From contig NC_014259.1 in assembly GCF_000196795.1 (NCBI RefSeq), positions 1,860,001 to 1,924,000 on the forward strand: 64,000 bases of DNA, in the 5' to 3' direction. The position numbers and the translations under genes are program-made. This stretch comes from Acinetobacter oleivorans DR1 (lineage in GTDB: Bacteria; Pseudomonadota; Gammaproteobacteria; Pseudomonadales; Moraxellaceae). The notes under the pieces were generated by a model. That model was not told the DNA's origin, ran no database searches, and saw only the letters and a list, made by a program, of their open reading frames with translations. This document shows, piece after piece, positions 1-8,967 of this stretch (its first letter is position 1; the number at the start of each line of letters is the position of its first letter).

Positions 1-1013
1 CGTCTGCGCTTTATGAGTATGGTTTTCAAAACAAGCAAACTTTTCTTATTGTCAGTGCTCCGAATATTGATGTAGTTGCTATTAGTCTGGCTATTCAGGC
101 TTTAGGTGGCGAAGTTCAATTAATTGACCAAAGTGTTGATACATTAAAAACAGAAGACTTTTTACGACACCTTGCGATTTTAAAACCAGATTATATTCTC
201 GTAGAAGAACTAGAGCAGCTTGTTTCAATTGAGACATTACGTTATCACCCAATTTATATTTTTTATATTGAACAAAGCAAATTAAGTACATTTGAATATG
301 ACTATGTTGTAGCTGTCGATAAGTTATTAAAAAATTCCAACGAAAAATATCGTATTGATTTTAAAAAGACTCAGCTCGAACCTGCACAAATTGCTTTTAG
401 CTTTGAACGGATTGAGTCTAATCAACGACTGAGAGTGCAATATTCTCATCAAGATTTGATTGCAGAAGCCAAACATTTAGTTCAAAACCACCACTTAGAT
501 CATCATGAGGAAGCATTTGTTACGCGTGCTTTTTCAAGTGTTGGGCACATTCGTTATCTATGGTCATCGTGGCTACTTGCAGGTTTTAACTTAAATATTC
601 CTGAGACCTTAAATACTCGCGACCAGGATAGACAGATTATTTCGCCAACATTGATTTTAGGGACCAATGAAACCTATGCCCGTGTTGAGCAGTTAATTTA
701 CAACCGCTTACCAAGTGATAAATGGCTTGCCAAACATTACTGGCACGCACTTCAAAAACAGAAAAATGAAGAAAAATTATCTTTGATTGATAAGTTGAGC
801 TTTGCCTTATTTAAGCAAGTCATTTTAGAAGAGTTGGGTTTTTCACATCTTAAAGTGGCTTTAACAGTGGGGCAGCCTGTAACGCTTGCAACACGAAATT
901 TTTATCGAAGTTTAGGTGTGAAGTTACACGAATGGGGAGAATATGCCGAATGGCAAAGTACCCAATTGGACAATTCGCAGCTTCATTCTTTGCCAATAAC
1001 AACAATAAATTAA
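1..1013 (+). CDS. Degenerate long-chain acyl-CoA ligase-like protein (5' partial)
   Basis: The frame is open from base 3, so the start lies outside the window. The order of segments follows FAA1-type acyl-CoA ligases: a segment ending in a DLIAEAKHL helix, then SSVGHIRYLWSSWLLAG, then NETYARVEQLIYNRL (PRVWEKIYNR position), then SLGVKLHEWGEYAEW (ALGIPVLEGYGMTE position). The catalytic motifs are missing. Where the P-loop YTSGTTGxPKG should stand the sequence reads IAFSFERIESNQRLR, and the YGxTE adenine motif reads WGEYAEW. The protein ends about 15 residues later, with no C-terminal lid domain. I infer a pseudo-enzyme that may bind but not activate substrate. It ends 12 bases before livG and probably heads the transporter operon. 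An eroding gene is the alternative, but the frame is clean for over 330 codons. Confidence 0.7.
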   Translation, partial: SALYEYGFQNKQTFLIVSAPNIDVVAISLAIQALGGEVQLIDQSVDTLKTEDFLRHLAILKPDYILVEELEQLVSIETLRYHPIYIFYIEQSKLSTFEYDYVVAVDKLLKNSNEKYRIDFKKTQLEPAQIAFSFERIESNQRLRVQYSHQDLIAEAKHLVQNHHLDHHEEAFVTRAFSSVGHIRYLWSSWLLAGFNLNIPETLNTRDQDRQIISPTLILGTNETYARVEQLIYNRLPSDKWLAKHYWHALQKQKNEEKLSLIDKLSFALFKQVILEELGFSHLKVALTVGQPVTLATRNFYRSLGVKLHEWGEYAEWQSTQLDNSQLHSLPITTIN

Positions 1014-1025
1014 GAAGGGGAATAT

Positions 1026-1817
1026 ATGTCAGTATCATCTGTGGTATTGCTAGAACTTAAGGCAATTGATTTATCTTTTGGCTCTTCACAAGTGCTCAAG
1101 CAGCTTAGCTTAGAGGTGAGAGAGGGAGAGATTTATTCTTTAATTGGTCCCAATGGGGCCGGCAAAAGTTCGGTAATTAATATTATTAATGGCATTTATC
1201 AGCCGCAATCTGGTCAGATCATTTTTGCTGGTCAGGTTTTGCATAATTATAAGGCAAAGCATGCACCCTATTTAGGAATTGCGCGCACCTTTCAAAATTT
1301 AGCACTCTTCAAGCAAATGTCGGTATTGGACAATGTCTTAACTGGACGGGTATTAAAAAGTCGTCACTCATTACTAGGTGCATTATTGTCTTTACCAAGC
1401 ACTCAAAAAAATGATGATTTACAGCGTTTTAAAGCTGAAGAAATTTTAAAACTGTTGAATCTACAAGAATACCGAGACCAATTGGTTAGCTCATTGTCTT
1501 ATGGTTTGCAAAAACGTGTTGAGTTAGCAAGAGCATTGGCAGCAGAACCTCAGTTTCTGCTTTTAGACGAGCCAATGGCTGGAATGAACCATGCTGAAAA
1601 ACGAAGTATTGCCAAGTTTATTCAAAAGATAAATCAACAGTTGGATATAACCATTTTCATGATTGAGCATGATTTGGCTGTCGTGATGGATATTTCTGAC
1701 CATATTGTGGTGCTGGACTATGGCAAAAAGATTGCAGAAGGCACGCCACAACAAATTCAAGAACATCCTGAAGTGCTGAGCGCATATCTAGGGATTCAAG
1801 CGCTTGAAGCGCATTGA
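1026..1817 (+). CDS. livG: Branched-chain amino acid/amide ABC transporter ATPase, LivG-like
   Basis: A 263-residue cytoplasmic ATPase that powers a HAAT-family importer. Walker A is GPNGAGKSS near residue 41, the Q-loop follows in ARTFQNLALF, the signature is LSYGLQKRVELARAL and Walker B is FLLLDEPMAGMN. The LDEPMAGMN and C-terminal EVLSAYLG endings are typical of LivG. AAGAAGGGGA just upstream of the ATG supports the start. It is followed by two permeases, a binding protein and a second ATPase in the usual order, so all are probably one operon. Substrate cannot be read from the sequence; the family moves branched-chain amino acids, urea and short amides. Confidence 0.9.
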   Translation: MSVSSVVLLELKAIDLSFGSSQVLKQLSLEVREGEIYSLIGPNGAGKSSVINIINGIYQPQSGQIIFAGQVLHNYKAKHAPYLGIARTFQNLALFKQMSVLDNVLTGRVLKSRHSLLGALLSLPSTQKNDDLQRFKAEEILKLLNLQEYRDQLVSSLSYGLQKRVELARALAAEPQFLLLDEPMAGMNHAEKRSIAKFIQKINQQLDITIFMIEHDLAVVMDISDHIVVLDYGKKIAEGTPQQIQEHPEVLSAYLGIQALEAH

Positions 1818-1857
1818 GCATATACAAATAAATTAAAAATAAGAGGTTAGTTTTTAT

Positions 1858-2739
1858 ATGTCATTTTTTCTAGAAGTCTTGCTAGGGGGTACGTTGGCAG
1901 GTGTCATGTATTCCTTGGTTGCCATTGGGTTTGTTTTAATTTATCGGGCATCGGGTGTTTTTAATTTTGCACAAGGTTCTTTGGTTTTATTTTCAGCTTT
2001 AACTTTTGTCAATTTAACTGAACGTGGCATTCCATTTGTGGTGGCTTTTATTGTCACGCTATTTGTCATTTTTGTGCTGGTACTACTGATCGATGCATTA
2101 ATTTTAAAACATTTAATTAATCGCTCTGTCATTACATTGTTTATGGCAACTTTGGGTTTGAGTTATGTCATTGAGGGATTAGCTCAAACTGTATGGGGAA
2201 CACAGGTTCATGGATTAGATCTGGGAATTTCTGATTCACCCATTAATTTCTTTGGCATCATGCTGAGCAAGTTTGATCTGTTCGCAACAGGTATTGCTGG
2301 AACATTGGTCATTATTTTATCTCTTTTATTTAGTAAAACCCGCTTTGGTATTTCACTACGTGCAGTTGCTGATGATCCTTTAGCCGCGCAATCTGTGGGA
2401 ATCCGTTTAAATCATATCTGGATATTGGTTTGGACAGTAGCAGGGTTTGTTGCATTAGTCGCTGGTTTGTTGTGGGGCGCACGTTTAGGTGTTCAATTCT
2501 CGCTTTCATTGGTTGTACTAAAGGCATTACCTGTACTGATTATTGGTGGTTTTACTTCGATTGCAGGTGCGATTTTAGCGGGCTTGATTGTGGGAGCAAC
2601 CGAGAAACTAGCGGAGATTTATTTAGGCGGCATTATTGGCTCCGGAATTGAAAACTGGTTTCCCTATGTGCTGGCGATTCTCTTTTTATTGGTATACCCA
2701 ACCGGTCTGTTTGGTCAGAAACAAGTGACGAGGGTATAA
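1858..2739 (+). CDS. livH: ABC transporter permease, LivH-like
   Basis: A 293-residue inner-membrane permease with many hydrophobic segments. The N-terminal GVMYSLVAIGFVLIYRASGVFNFAQG pattern, read in pieces (ALGFVLIYRA, FNFAQG), is the LivH hallmark. Later come ALVAGLLWG and the cytoplasmic EAA-like loop with GGFTSIAGAILAGL, which contacts the ATPases. It starts 40 bases after livG behind AAGAGGTT and ends 3 bases before livM, indicating translational coupling. It would form the translocation pore with LivM. Confidence 0.9.
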   Translation: MSFFLEVLLGGTLAGVMYSLVAIGFVLIYRASGVFNFAQGSLVLFSALTFVNLTERGIPFVVAFIVTLFVIFVLVLLIDALILKHLINRSVITLFMATLGLSYVIEGLAQTVWGTQVHGLDLGISDSPINFFGIMLSKFDLFATGIAGTLVIILSLLFSKTRFGISLRAVADDPLAAQSVGIRLNHIWILVWTVAGFVALVAGLLWGARLGVQFSLSLVVLKALPVLIIGGFTSIAGAILAGLIVGATEKLAEIYLGGIIGSGIENWFPYVLAILFLLVYPTGLFGQKQVTRV

Positions 2740-2742
2740 GCA

Positions 2743-3813
2743 ATGTTTTTATTTAGCCAAGCAAGACAGTACGTACAGCAATATCAAGATGAGAAACGCA
2801 TTTTCCGCCTTAAAGAGCATCGTATTTTATTTATTTTTGCACTATTGATTGCCTTTCTTTTCGTTCCATTTTTGGGGCCAGATTACTTATTTAATGCCAT
2901 TTTAGTCCCTTTTCTAGTTTTGGCACTTGCCGGATTGGGACTTAATATTCTGACAGGCTATACCGGACAACTTTCATTAGGTGCCGCAGCTTTTATGGCA
3001 GTGGGCGCATTTGCAACTTATAACTTAGAGCTGCGAATTCCTCAGTTGCCATTACTGGTCAGCATTTTTTTGGGCGGTGTAATTGCTGCTTTAACTGGGG
3101 TTGTGGTTGGTCTGCCAAGTCTTCGAATTAAAGGCTTTTATTTAATTGTTTCCACCTTAGCTGCACAGTTTTTTATACCGTGGTTATTCACACAGTATGG
3201 CTGGTTTACTAACAATAATGCTTCGGGGGTGATTACTGCTCCTCGTATGGAAATATTGGGTTATTCCATAAATAGCCCAGTCGGGCACTATTTATTAACC
3301 TTAAGTATTGTTGTGGTTCTCACTGCTTTGGCTCGCAACCTGATCAATAGTCAATATGGTCGTAATTTTCGTGCTGTACGAGATATGGAAACTGCGGCAA
3401 TCACCATCGGCATTCCGGTGAGTCAGACTAAATTACTGGCGTTTGCGATCAGTTCATTTTATCTCGGTATTGCGGGGGCACTTTGGGCTTTTGCTTATCT
3501 TGGAACCATTGAAGCAGATGGGCTAGATCTTAATCGATCATTTCAAATTCTATTCATCATCATTATTGGTGGTTTAGGCAGCCTAACCGGCAGCTTTTTG
3601 GGCGCCGCATTTATTGTGCTGTTGCCTATTTTATTGAGTGTTTTGGGGCAAGCTGTTTTCGGACAGGCTATCGATCAAGCACTACTACAGAATCTACAAA
3701 AAATTATTTTCGGGGCTTTGATCATTTACTTCTTGATCAAGGAACCAGAAGGATTAAGCCGTTTACTACGTAATTTGTATCACAGATTAAGAAAATGGCC
3801 ATTACGTTACTAA
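2743..3813 (+). CDS. livM: ABC transporter permease, LivM-like
   Basis: A 356-residue permease. After a charged N-terminus of about 30 residues it has repeated membrane spans, the LivM motif LNILTGYTGQLSLGAAAFMAVGA in the pieces GYTGQLSLG and AFMAVGA, and the conserved GRNFRAVRDMETAA loop followed by FAISSFYLGIAGAL. The C-terminal half holds IIIIGGLGSLTGSFLGA, the coupling-helix region. It starts 3 bases after livH. Partner of LivH, LivG and LivF in one importer. Confidence 0.9.
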   Translation: MFLFSQARQYVQQYQDEKRIFRLKEHRILFIFALLIAFLFVPFLGPDYLFNAILVPFLVLALAGLGLNILTGYTGQLSLGAAAFMAVGAFATYNLELRIPQLPLLVSIFLGGVIAALTGVVVGLPSLRIKGFYLIVSTLAAQFFIPWLFTQYGWFTNNNASGVITAPRMEILGYSINSPVGHYLLTLSIVVVLTALARNLINSQYGRNFRAVRDMETAAITIGIPVSQTKLLAFAISSFYLGIAGALWAFAYLGTIEADGLDLNRSFQILFIIIIGGLGSLTGSFLGAAFIVLLPILLSVLGQAVFGQAIDQALLQNLQKIIFGALIIYFLIKEPEGLSRLLRNLYHRLRKWPLRY

Positions 3814-3856
3814 TTGTTTTAACAACACTTTTGTCTGTTTATTTAGAGATTAATTT

Positions 3857-5254
3857 ATGAAGTTATTTAAATCTTTGTGGTTTTGGCTGGTGGTTATTGC
3901 CATCGCTTTAGTCGCTATTGTGTTTGTCACGAAAAAAGACAAACAAAATCCACCTGAGCAAAAACAACAAGCCGCAACTGAGCAGCAAACACAATTGTCG
4001 GATAAAAATGCCCAGTATTTCCCGTTACAGAGTTATCGGGTTGGCCCTTATGCTGCTGGGGGAACGGGCTTTTTCGGGGGCTTTATTGACTACATGAAAG
4101 CCGTCAATGCCAAAGGCGGTGTGAATGGCGTGAAGCTGGTGTGGTCTGAGTGTGAAACCGAGTATGTAGTAGAAAAGGGGGTAGAATGCTATGAGCGTTT
4201 GAAGAATGGTTTAAATGGAGCGCCTGCTGCAGCAACCAACCCTTTATCTGTCGGTATCGCTTATGCAACTTTGGAGCGTTCAACGAAAGATAAATTACCG
4301 TTGATTACTATTAATCATGGGCGTACAGATTCTACGGATGGCCGTGTTTTCCCATACGTATTTCCATTGCAGCTCAATCCGTATAGTGAAGTATCTGCAA
4401 TTATTAATTATTTAGGTCAGCAAAGCGGTGGCGTGGAAAAGCTAAAAGGTAAAAAAATCGTGGTTCTATATCACGGTTCTCCTTACGGGAAAGAAACGAT
4501 TCCAGTTATTGAGATTTTATCGAAAAAGTATGGCTTTGAAGTAACCAACATTGAAGTACCACATCCCGGTAATGAACAACAATCTCAATGGTTGAATATT
4601 AGACGGATTCAACCGGATTGGGTCATTCTTCGTGGTTGGGGTGTGATGAATCCTGTTGCATTAAAAACTGCACAGAAAGTAGGTTACCCAACCAATAAAA
4701 TTATTGGAAATATCTGGTCAAACTCAGAAGAAGATGCTGCACCAGCAGGTGCTGCGGCAAATGGTTTCATTTCAATTACGACTCATCCATCAGGAACGAA
4801 CTTCCCTGTATTACAAGAAATTAAACAACTTGTTGTTGATAAAGGCCAGTCAGATCTTGCTGACAAAAATCGTTTCGGTACGGTTTACTATAACCTAGGT
4901 GTGGTAAACGGTATTTTGAATGTAGAAGCAGTACGTGTGGCACAAAATAAATTTGGTAAACGTCCGCTTACTGGTGAAGAGGTCCGTTGGGGCTTTGAAC
5001 ATATCAACTTAACTGAAGCACGTCTAAAAGAACTTGGTGCATATGGTTTGGTACAGCCTTTAAAATTATCGTGCCAAGATCATGAAGGCGGTGGTGCGGT
5101 ACGTTTCCAACAATGGGACGGTAAAGAGTGGAAAGTAATTAGTGATTGGGTACAAGCAGATCGCAGCTTATTACGTCCGATTATTGAACAATCTTCAGAA
5201 AAATATGCTAAAGAGCAAGGCATAAAAGTTCGAGATTGCGCAACTGAAGAATAA
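3857..5254 (+). CDS. ABC transporter substrate-binding protein (Peripla_BP_6)
   Basis: A 465-residue solute-binding protein. Residues 7-25 form one hydrophobic segment (FWLVVIAIALVAIVFV) followed by KK. I see no lipobox and no clear signal-peptidase site, so the protein may stay anchored in the inner membrane rather than be free in the periplasm. A Gln-rich linker of about 25 residues leads into the type I binding fold (GGFIDYMKAVNAKGGVNG, then LVWSECE). The pattern of cysteines and the GVNGxK motif are normal for amide/leucine-type receptors. It lies between livM and livF, an uncommon but known order. Confidence 0.85.
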   Translation: MKLFKSLWFWLVVIAIALVAIVFVTKKDKQNPPEQKQQAATEQQTQLSDKNAQYFPLQSYRVGPYAAGGTGFFGGFIDYMKAVNAKGGVNGVKLVWSECETEYVVEKGVECYERLKNGLNGAPAAATNPLSVGIAYATLERSTKDKLPLITINHGRTDSTDGRVFPYVFPLQLNPYSEVSAIINYLGQQSGGVEKLKGKKIVVLYHGSPYGKETIPVIEILSKKYGFEVTNIEVPHPGNEQQSQWLNIRRIQPDWVILRGWGVMNPVALKTAQKVGYPTNKIIGNIWSNSEEDAAPAGAAANGFISITTHPSGTNFPVLQEIKQLVVDKGQSDLADKNRFGTVYYNLGVVNGILNVEAVRVAQNKFGKRPLTGEEVRWGFEHINLTEARLKELGAYGLVQPLKLSCQDHEGGGAVRFQQWDGKEWKVISDWVQADRSLLRPIIEQSSEKYAKEQGIKVRDCATEE

Positions 5255-5271
5255 GATCAGGAGATGACCGC

Positions 5272-6051
5272 ATGTCTAAATCATTAAACAGTATCAAACC
5301 TGAAAGCAGTGAACCATTGTTAAATGTCGATGATATTGAAGTCGTATATGACCAGAGTATTTTGGCAGTTAAACGGGTGAGTTTAACTGTTCCTTCTGGT
5401 TCTATTGTTGCATTGCTTGGCGCCAACGGAGCTGGTAAGAGTACAACTCTGAAAGCAATATCACAGTTGATTTTTGCTGAAAATGGGCAAATTCACCGTG
5501 GCAAAATTGAATATCAGGGTGAATCCATACTTGGGAAAAATCCAAGTGATATTGTCAAAAAAGGTTTGGTGCAAGTCCTTGAAGGACGTCATTGTTTTAC
5601 ACATTTGACTGTTGATGAAAATTTAAGGACAGGTGGTTTTATTTCGCATCATTCGGGTGCCAAACTTTCGACTGCATTAGAGAAAGTTTATCAATATTTT
5701 CCAAGGCTTGCTGAAAAGAAGCAAACATTGGCTGGTTATCTTTCTGGTGGTGAGCAGCAAATGCTTGCCATTGGCCGGGCATTGATGACAGAGCCAAAGT
5801 TAGTTTTATTAGATGAACCTTCAATGGGGTTAGCTCCTAAGATTAGTTATGAAATTTTTGAATTAATTAAGTCGCTTTCTGAAGAGCAAGGTGTGAGTTT
5901 TTTGGTTGCTGAACAAAATATTCGTTTGGCACTTGGCTACACCAATTATGCGTATGTCATCGAAAGTGGAGAGGTCAAAGTTTCTGGACAGACTCAAGTT
6001 CTTTATGAAACCGGACAAATTCAAAAAGCATATTTAGGAGAGATTGCTTAG
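5272..6051 (+). CDS. livF: Branched-chain amino acid/amide ABC transporter ATPase, LivF-like
   Basis: A 259-residue ATPase and second motor of the importer. Walker A is GANGAGKST, the signature is LSGGEQQMLAIGRAL, Walker B is LVLLDEPSMGL, and the H-loop position reads VAEQNIRLAL as in LivF. Compared with many LivF proteins it has an N-terminal extension of roughly 15 residues. AGGAGATGACC precedes the ATG, 17 bases after the binding-protein gene. It closes the operon; a strong inverted repeat follows. Confidence 0.9.
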   Translation: MSKSLNSIKPESSEPLLNVDDIEVVYDQSILAVKRVSLTVPSGSIVALLGANGAGKSTTLKAISQLIFAENGQIHRGKIEYQGESILGKNPSDIVKKGLVQVLEGRHCFTHLTVDENLRTGGFISHHSGAKLSTALEKVYQYFPRLAEKKQTLAGYLSGGEQQMLAIGRALMTEPKLVLLDEPSMGLAPKISYEIFELIKSLSEEQGVSFLVAEQNIRLALGYTNYAYVIESGEVKVSGQTQVLYETGQIQKAYLGEIA

Positions 6052-6061
6052 CTTTTAATAA

Positions 6062-6091
6062 CCAGTCATCAATCAAATGATTGATGACTGG
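6062..6091. terminator. Bidirectional hairpin between convergent genes
   Basis: A 14-bp perfect inverted repeat, CCAGTCATCAATCA and its complement, with two bases between the arms. It lies between the end of livF (+) and the end of the sfnR-like gene (-). There is no good T-run on either side, so termination efficiency is uncertain. Confidence 0.6.
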
Positions 6092-6115
6092 CTTGATATT
6101 GATAGATAAAATAAT

Positions 6116-7192
6116 TTATTCGCCGCGTTTATTTACAACCAGCTCACCTAAATCAATCAGTCTAGAACGAATGACATTACGACTTAAACCTAGCATTTGT
6201 GCAGTTTTAACTTGATTTTGATGGCAATAATGATAGGCGATTCGTAATAATTGCTCTTCAAATTGTGCGTAAACTTGTCCATCATTTTGCTGAAATAGCT
6301 GATGAAAAACTTCTTTTAATTTAGGGTTTATGACGGGTTCACTAGCTTTTTTTTCTTGAAGCTTATTTTGGTTCAGTTGAGTGGGTGGTTGAATTAATGT
6401 GAGATCATGACTTTCAATAATGCCATTTTGGCAAATTAATAGCGCATGATGGATCATGTTTTCTAATTCACGAATATTACCAGGCCACCAGTAATTGCTG
6501 ATTTTTTCTTTTGCAGCATTGGAAAAATCGGCTTTGTCATAACCAAGTTGAGCATGATATTTATCAATAAAGTGATAGGCGAGAGGTAGAATATCTCCTT
6601 TTCGCTCACGTAAAGGTTTAATGTTTAAGGTAACCACATTAAGACGGTAATATAAATCTTCGCGAAACTGATCGCTAAGAATGGCTTGTTCTAAGTTTAC
6701 ATTTGTTGCTGCGAGTACTCGTACATTTACAGGAATACTTTTACGAGAGCCCAAACGGACTACTTCACGTTCTTGTAATAGCCTTAAAAGTTTAACCTGA
6801 ATCCGTTTAGATAAATCCCCAATTTCATCAAGTAATAATGTCCCACCGTTTGCAGCCTCGAACCACCCAGCATTGCTCGATAATGCCCCTGTAAAGGCAC
6901 CTTTTTCATGACCGAAGAGTTCGCTTTCAACAAGGGTCTCCGAAAAAGCCCCACAGTTTACCGCAATAAACGGTTTATTACGCCGTTTACTGTGGTTATG
7001 AATTTGTCTGGCAATGAGCTCTTTACCTGTACCTGTTTCACCATGAATTAATACACTCGCTTCGCTGGGTGCAATCTGCTTGATATATTCAAGCAATTTT
7101 TTGGATTCTGGGTCGTTAAATACCTGTGCCGTGGCTTTATGAGAGTCACTGCGCTGGGTAATTTCAGGTAGGGTAACAATATTATGCCGCAT
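6116..7192 (-). CDS. Sigma-54 dependent activator, SfnR-like
   Basis: A 358-residue bacterial enhancer-binding protein without an N-terminal sensory domain; the AAA+ domain begins within the first 30 residues. Walker A is GETGTGKE, the sigma-54 contact loop GAFTGA is intact (EKGAFTGALS), Walker B is GGTLLLDEIGDL, and WWPGNIRELENMIHHALL precedes the C-terminal Fis-type helix-turn-helix (KTAQMLGLSRNVIRSRL). This layout and size match SfnR of Pseudomonas, the activator for dimethyl-sulfone/organosulfur use. It lies downstream of a SfnC-like gene on the same strand, 92 bases away, as in the sfnECR operon, but no sfnE is present. A second, similar activator is divergent at 8968. Confidence 0.8.
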   Translation of the reverse strand: MRHNIVTLPEITQRSDSHKATAQVFNDPESKKLLEYIKQIAPSEASVLIHGETGTGKELIARQIHNHSKRRNKPFIAVNCGAFSETLVESELFGHEKGAFTGALSSNAGWFEAANGGTLLLDEIGDLSKRIQVKLLRLLQEREVVRLGSRKSIPVNVRVLAATNVNLEQAILSDQFREDLYYRLNVVTLNIKPLRERKGDILPLAYHFIDKYHAQLGYDKADFSNAAKEKISNYWWPGNIRELENMIHHALLICQNGIIESHDLTLIQPPTQLNQNKLQEKKASEPVINPKLKEVFHQLFQQNDGQVYAQFEEQLLRIAYHYCHQNQVKTAQMLGLSRNVIRSRLIDLGELVVNKRGE

Positions 7193-7284
7193 CTAATATA
7201 GGTCTCTCATTTATATCAAATCGTTTCTGTCGGTGAGAGTTCGATACATATCGGTTATTCCTGAGTATTCAATTGTCGATGATG

Positions 7285-8481
7285 TTATGAATAGAATGAC
7301 GCTTGGGGATAAAGATCATTTAGAGCCCAAATTCCTAAATCTTGCAGCTTATATTCCACTGGGTCATGTAAGGTTTGTGTTCGTACATTGCGCCAGAATC
7401 GGTCAAATCGTAATGATGCCTGAGTTGCTCTGGCTCCTGTCACCTCAAAAATACGATTGGTAATATCTAGACTTGTTCGTGTTGCTGCTACTTTTGCTGT
7501 TGCTACGGCAATAGCAACCTCACCACGTTGTTGTTCTGTCAGGTTTTCGGCAATGTCCCATGCTTTTTGTAATTTGGTAATCGCATTTTTGTTTAACAGG
7601 CGTAAGGCTTCTAGTTCTAACCAGAACTCACCATAGTGTCGCAAAATGTAAGGGTCTTGGTCTGCATGTTCCACACCAGATAAAAACCATGCACGTGATT
7701 CAGTTTTTGTATAACGTTTGGCTTCAAGCATTGCACCTTCGGAAACGCCCAAGAACATATTCACAAAAACCAATTGTGCAATTAAAGGTCTTAATGTTGA
7801 AAATGGTGTACTTAGTGGCCCTGGGTCAAGCAACATATCTTTAATTTCAACACGAACCCGTTCGAAAATGGAACTACCACTGTCTGTTTGACGTTGTCCA
7901 ATATTATCCCAGTCATGGTACAACGTAATTCCTGAGCGTGAGGTTGGTACCGCTGCAATTAAAAGATTTCCAGTTGCTTCATCTACTCCTGATGCAATAA
8001 GCATTTCTGAGTCAAGCGCACCCGAGCAAAAACTTTTTTTTCCAGAAAATTCGTACCAGTCATCTTGTTTTTTTACGACGGTACGTTTGTCGAGTGGGTT
8101 TAATGCATTTCCCCAAAACCACGATTTTTCAGCAGTGAGTTGGTACCAACGCTGCCATTGCTGTGAATTGCCAAATAAGCGAACCGTTGCTAAAAGCAAA
8201 TGATGAAAACCAAAAACATGGGCGAGTGAGCTATCAGCCTGAGCAAAGATTTTGACAACATTAAAGATATCTTGCCACTGACCGGACAAGCCACCAAATT
8301 GCTCTGGAATGGATAAAGAAAGAAGACCACTTTGACGAATTAAATCACGTTCATATTTAGGCGTACCGCCAACTTTATCTCTTTCTATAGCAGTTTGTGC
8401 AAACTGTTGAGCCAGAGACTGTGCAACAGGAATGACATCAGAAAGACTACGAATACTGTGGTTCTGATTAGAAACGTTCAT
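7285..8481 (-). CDS. Acyl-CoA dehydrogenase-fold flavin monooxygenase, SfnC/DszC-like
   Basis: A 398-residue protein of the acyl-CoA dehydrogenase superfamily. N-terminal IPEQFGGLSG, central WFWGNALNPLD and FSGKKSFCSGALDSE, and C-terminal FEVTGARATQASLRFDRFWRNVRTQTLHDP give the pattern of DszC/SfnC/SfnB proteins rather than beta-oxidation enzymes. The RNVRTxTLHDP segment, with its His, is where dehydrogenases would instead keep a catalytic Glu. Known relatives use reduced flavin and oxygen to handle organosulfur compounds. It is the first gene of a likely operon with the sfnR-like gene and has a sigma-54 promoter about 170 bases upstream. Confidence 0.75.
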   Translation of the reverse strand: MNVSNQNHSIRSLSDVIPVAQSLAQQFAQTAIERDKVGGTPKYERDLIRQSGLLSLSIPEQFGGLSGQWQDIFNVVKIFAQADSSLAHVFGFHHLLLATVRLFGNSQQWQRWYQLTAEKSWFWGNALNPLDKRTVVKKQDDWYEFSGKKSFCSGALDSEMLIASGVDEATGNLLIAAVPTSRSGITLYHDWDNIGQRQTDSGSSIFERVRVEIKDMLLDPGPLSTPFSTLRPLIAQLVFVNMFLGVSEGAMLEAKRYTKTESRAWFLSGVEHADQDPYILRHYGEFWLELEALRLLNKNAITKLQKAWDIAENLTEQQRGEVAIAVATAKVAATRTSLDITNRIFEVTGARATQASLRFDRFWRNVRTQTLHDPVEYKLQDLGIWALNDLYPQASFYS

Positions 8482-8651
8482 ACTTGCCTTATCCTTTATT
8501 TATCTATTTTTTACATAATTTAAGACTTACTTTCACGATGTGGCGTGAAGGACGAATAAATAATTGGTTGGTGCTTCAATTGATTTATAAGTTGTTATAG
8601 CTAGATAAATCATAAGAGATCAACCAAACTAAAGTCTCATAGCATGCAGCC

Positions 8652-8667
8652 AGCAAACACTATGCCA
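8652..8667 (-). promoter_or_regulatory. Sigma-54 (-24/-12) promoter for sfnC-sfnR
   Basis: Read on the minus strand: TGGCATAGTGTTTGCT. The invariant GG and GC dinucleotides are separated by exactly 10 bases, and it fits TGGCAC-N5-TTGCW at the important positions (TGGCA, TTGCT). It points at the sfnC-like gene, whose ATG is about 170 bases downstream, and the downstream gene encodes a sigma-54 activator. Confidence 0.75.
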
Positions 8668-8749
8668 ATAAAATATTTATTAAATTTCAACAGACTGTAT
8701 CTTTTTTCTCATGGGGCAGGTTGGCTCTAAATTCAAAGTGTTGATGTGC

Positions 8750-8765
8750 TGTTGCATAAACAACA
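8750..8765. promoter_or_regulatory. Candidate enhancer site for the sigma-54 activator
   Basis: Inverted repeat TGTTG-CATAAA-CAACA about 95 bases upstream of the minus-strand sigma-54 promoter, the usual distance for an enhancer-binding-protein site. Single occurrence, so inference only. Confidence 0.4.
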
Positions 8766-8967
8766 CTATGCTTTTGGAATGTTGCCTATTTCACATCGAG
8801 TACTCTAAATGAGCAAATAATTAAATTTAATATTATTTGCACTTAATATTATTGGTATTAGTTATCTAGAAAACTTAGATTAAGGTGCGTTGTTTAGCTA
8901 TTTTTCTGATTTAAGAAAAAGTACTCGTTCAGATTGATTTCATCCACTTTAAATTTTGGAGATTATT

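Larger units (their letters stand above)
8482..8967. other. Divergent regulatory region between sfnC-like and second activator
   Basis: 486 bases without a gene. It holds a sigma-54 promoter on the minus strand and a TGTTG-N6-CAACA inverted repeat upstream of it, both listed separately. I see no ORF worth calling and no clear sigma-54 element pointing at the plus-strand activator. Confidence 0.6.

Noticed and set aside
8771..8790. TTTTGGAATGTTGCC upstream of the second activator, like a sigma-54 promoter.
   Set aside because: The GG-GC spacing is 6, not 10 bases.
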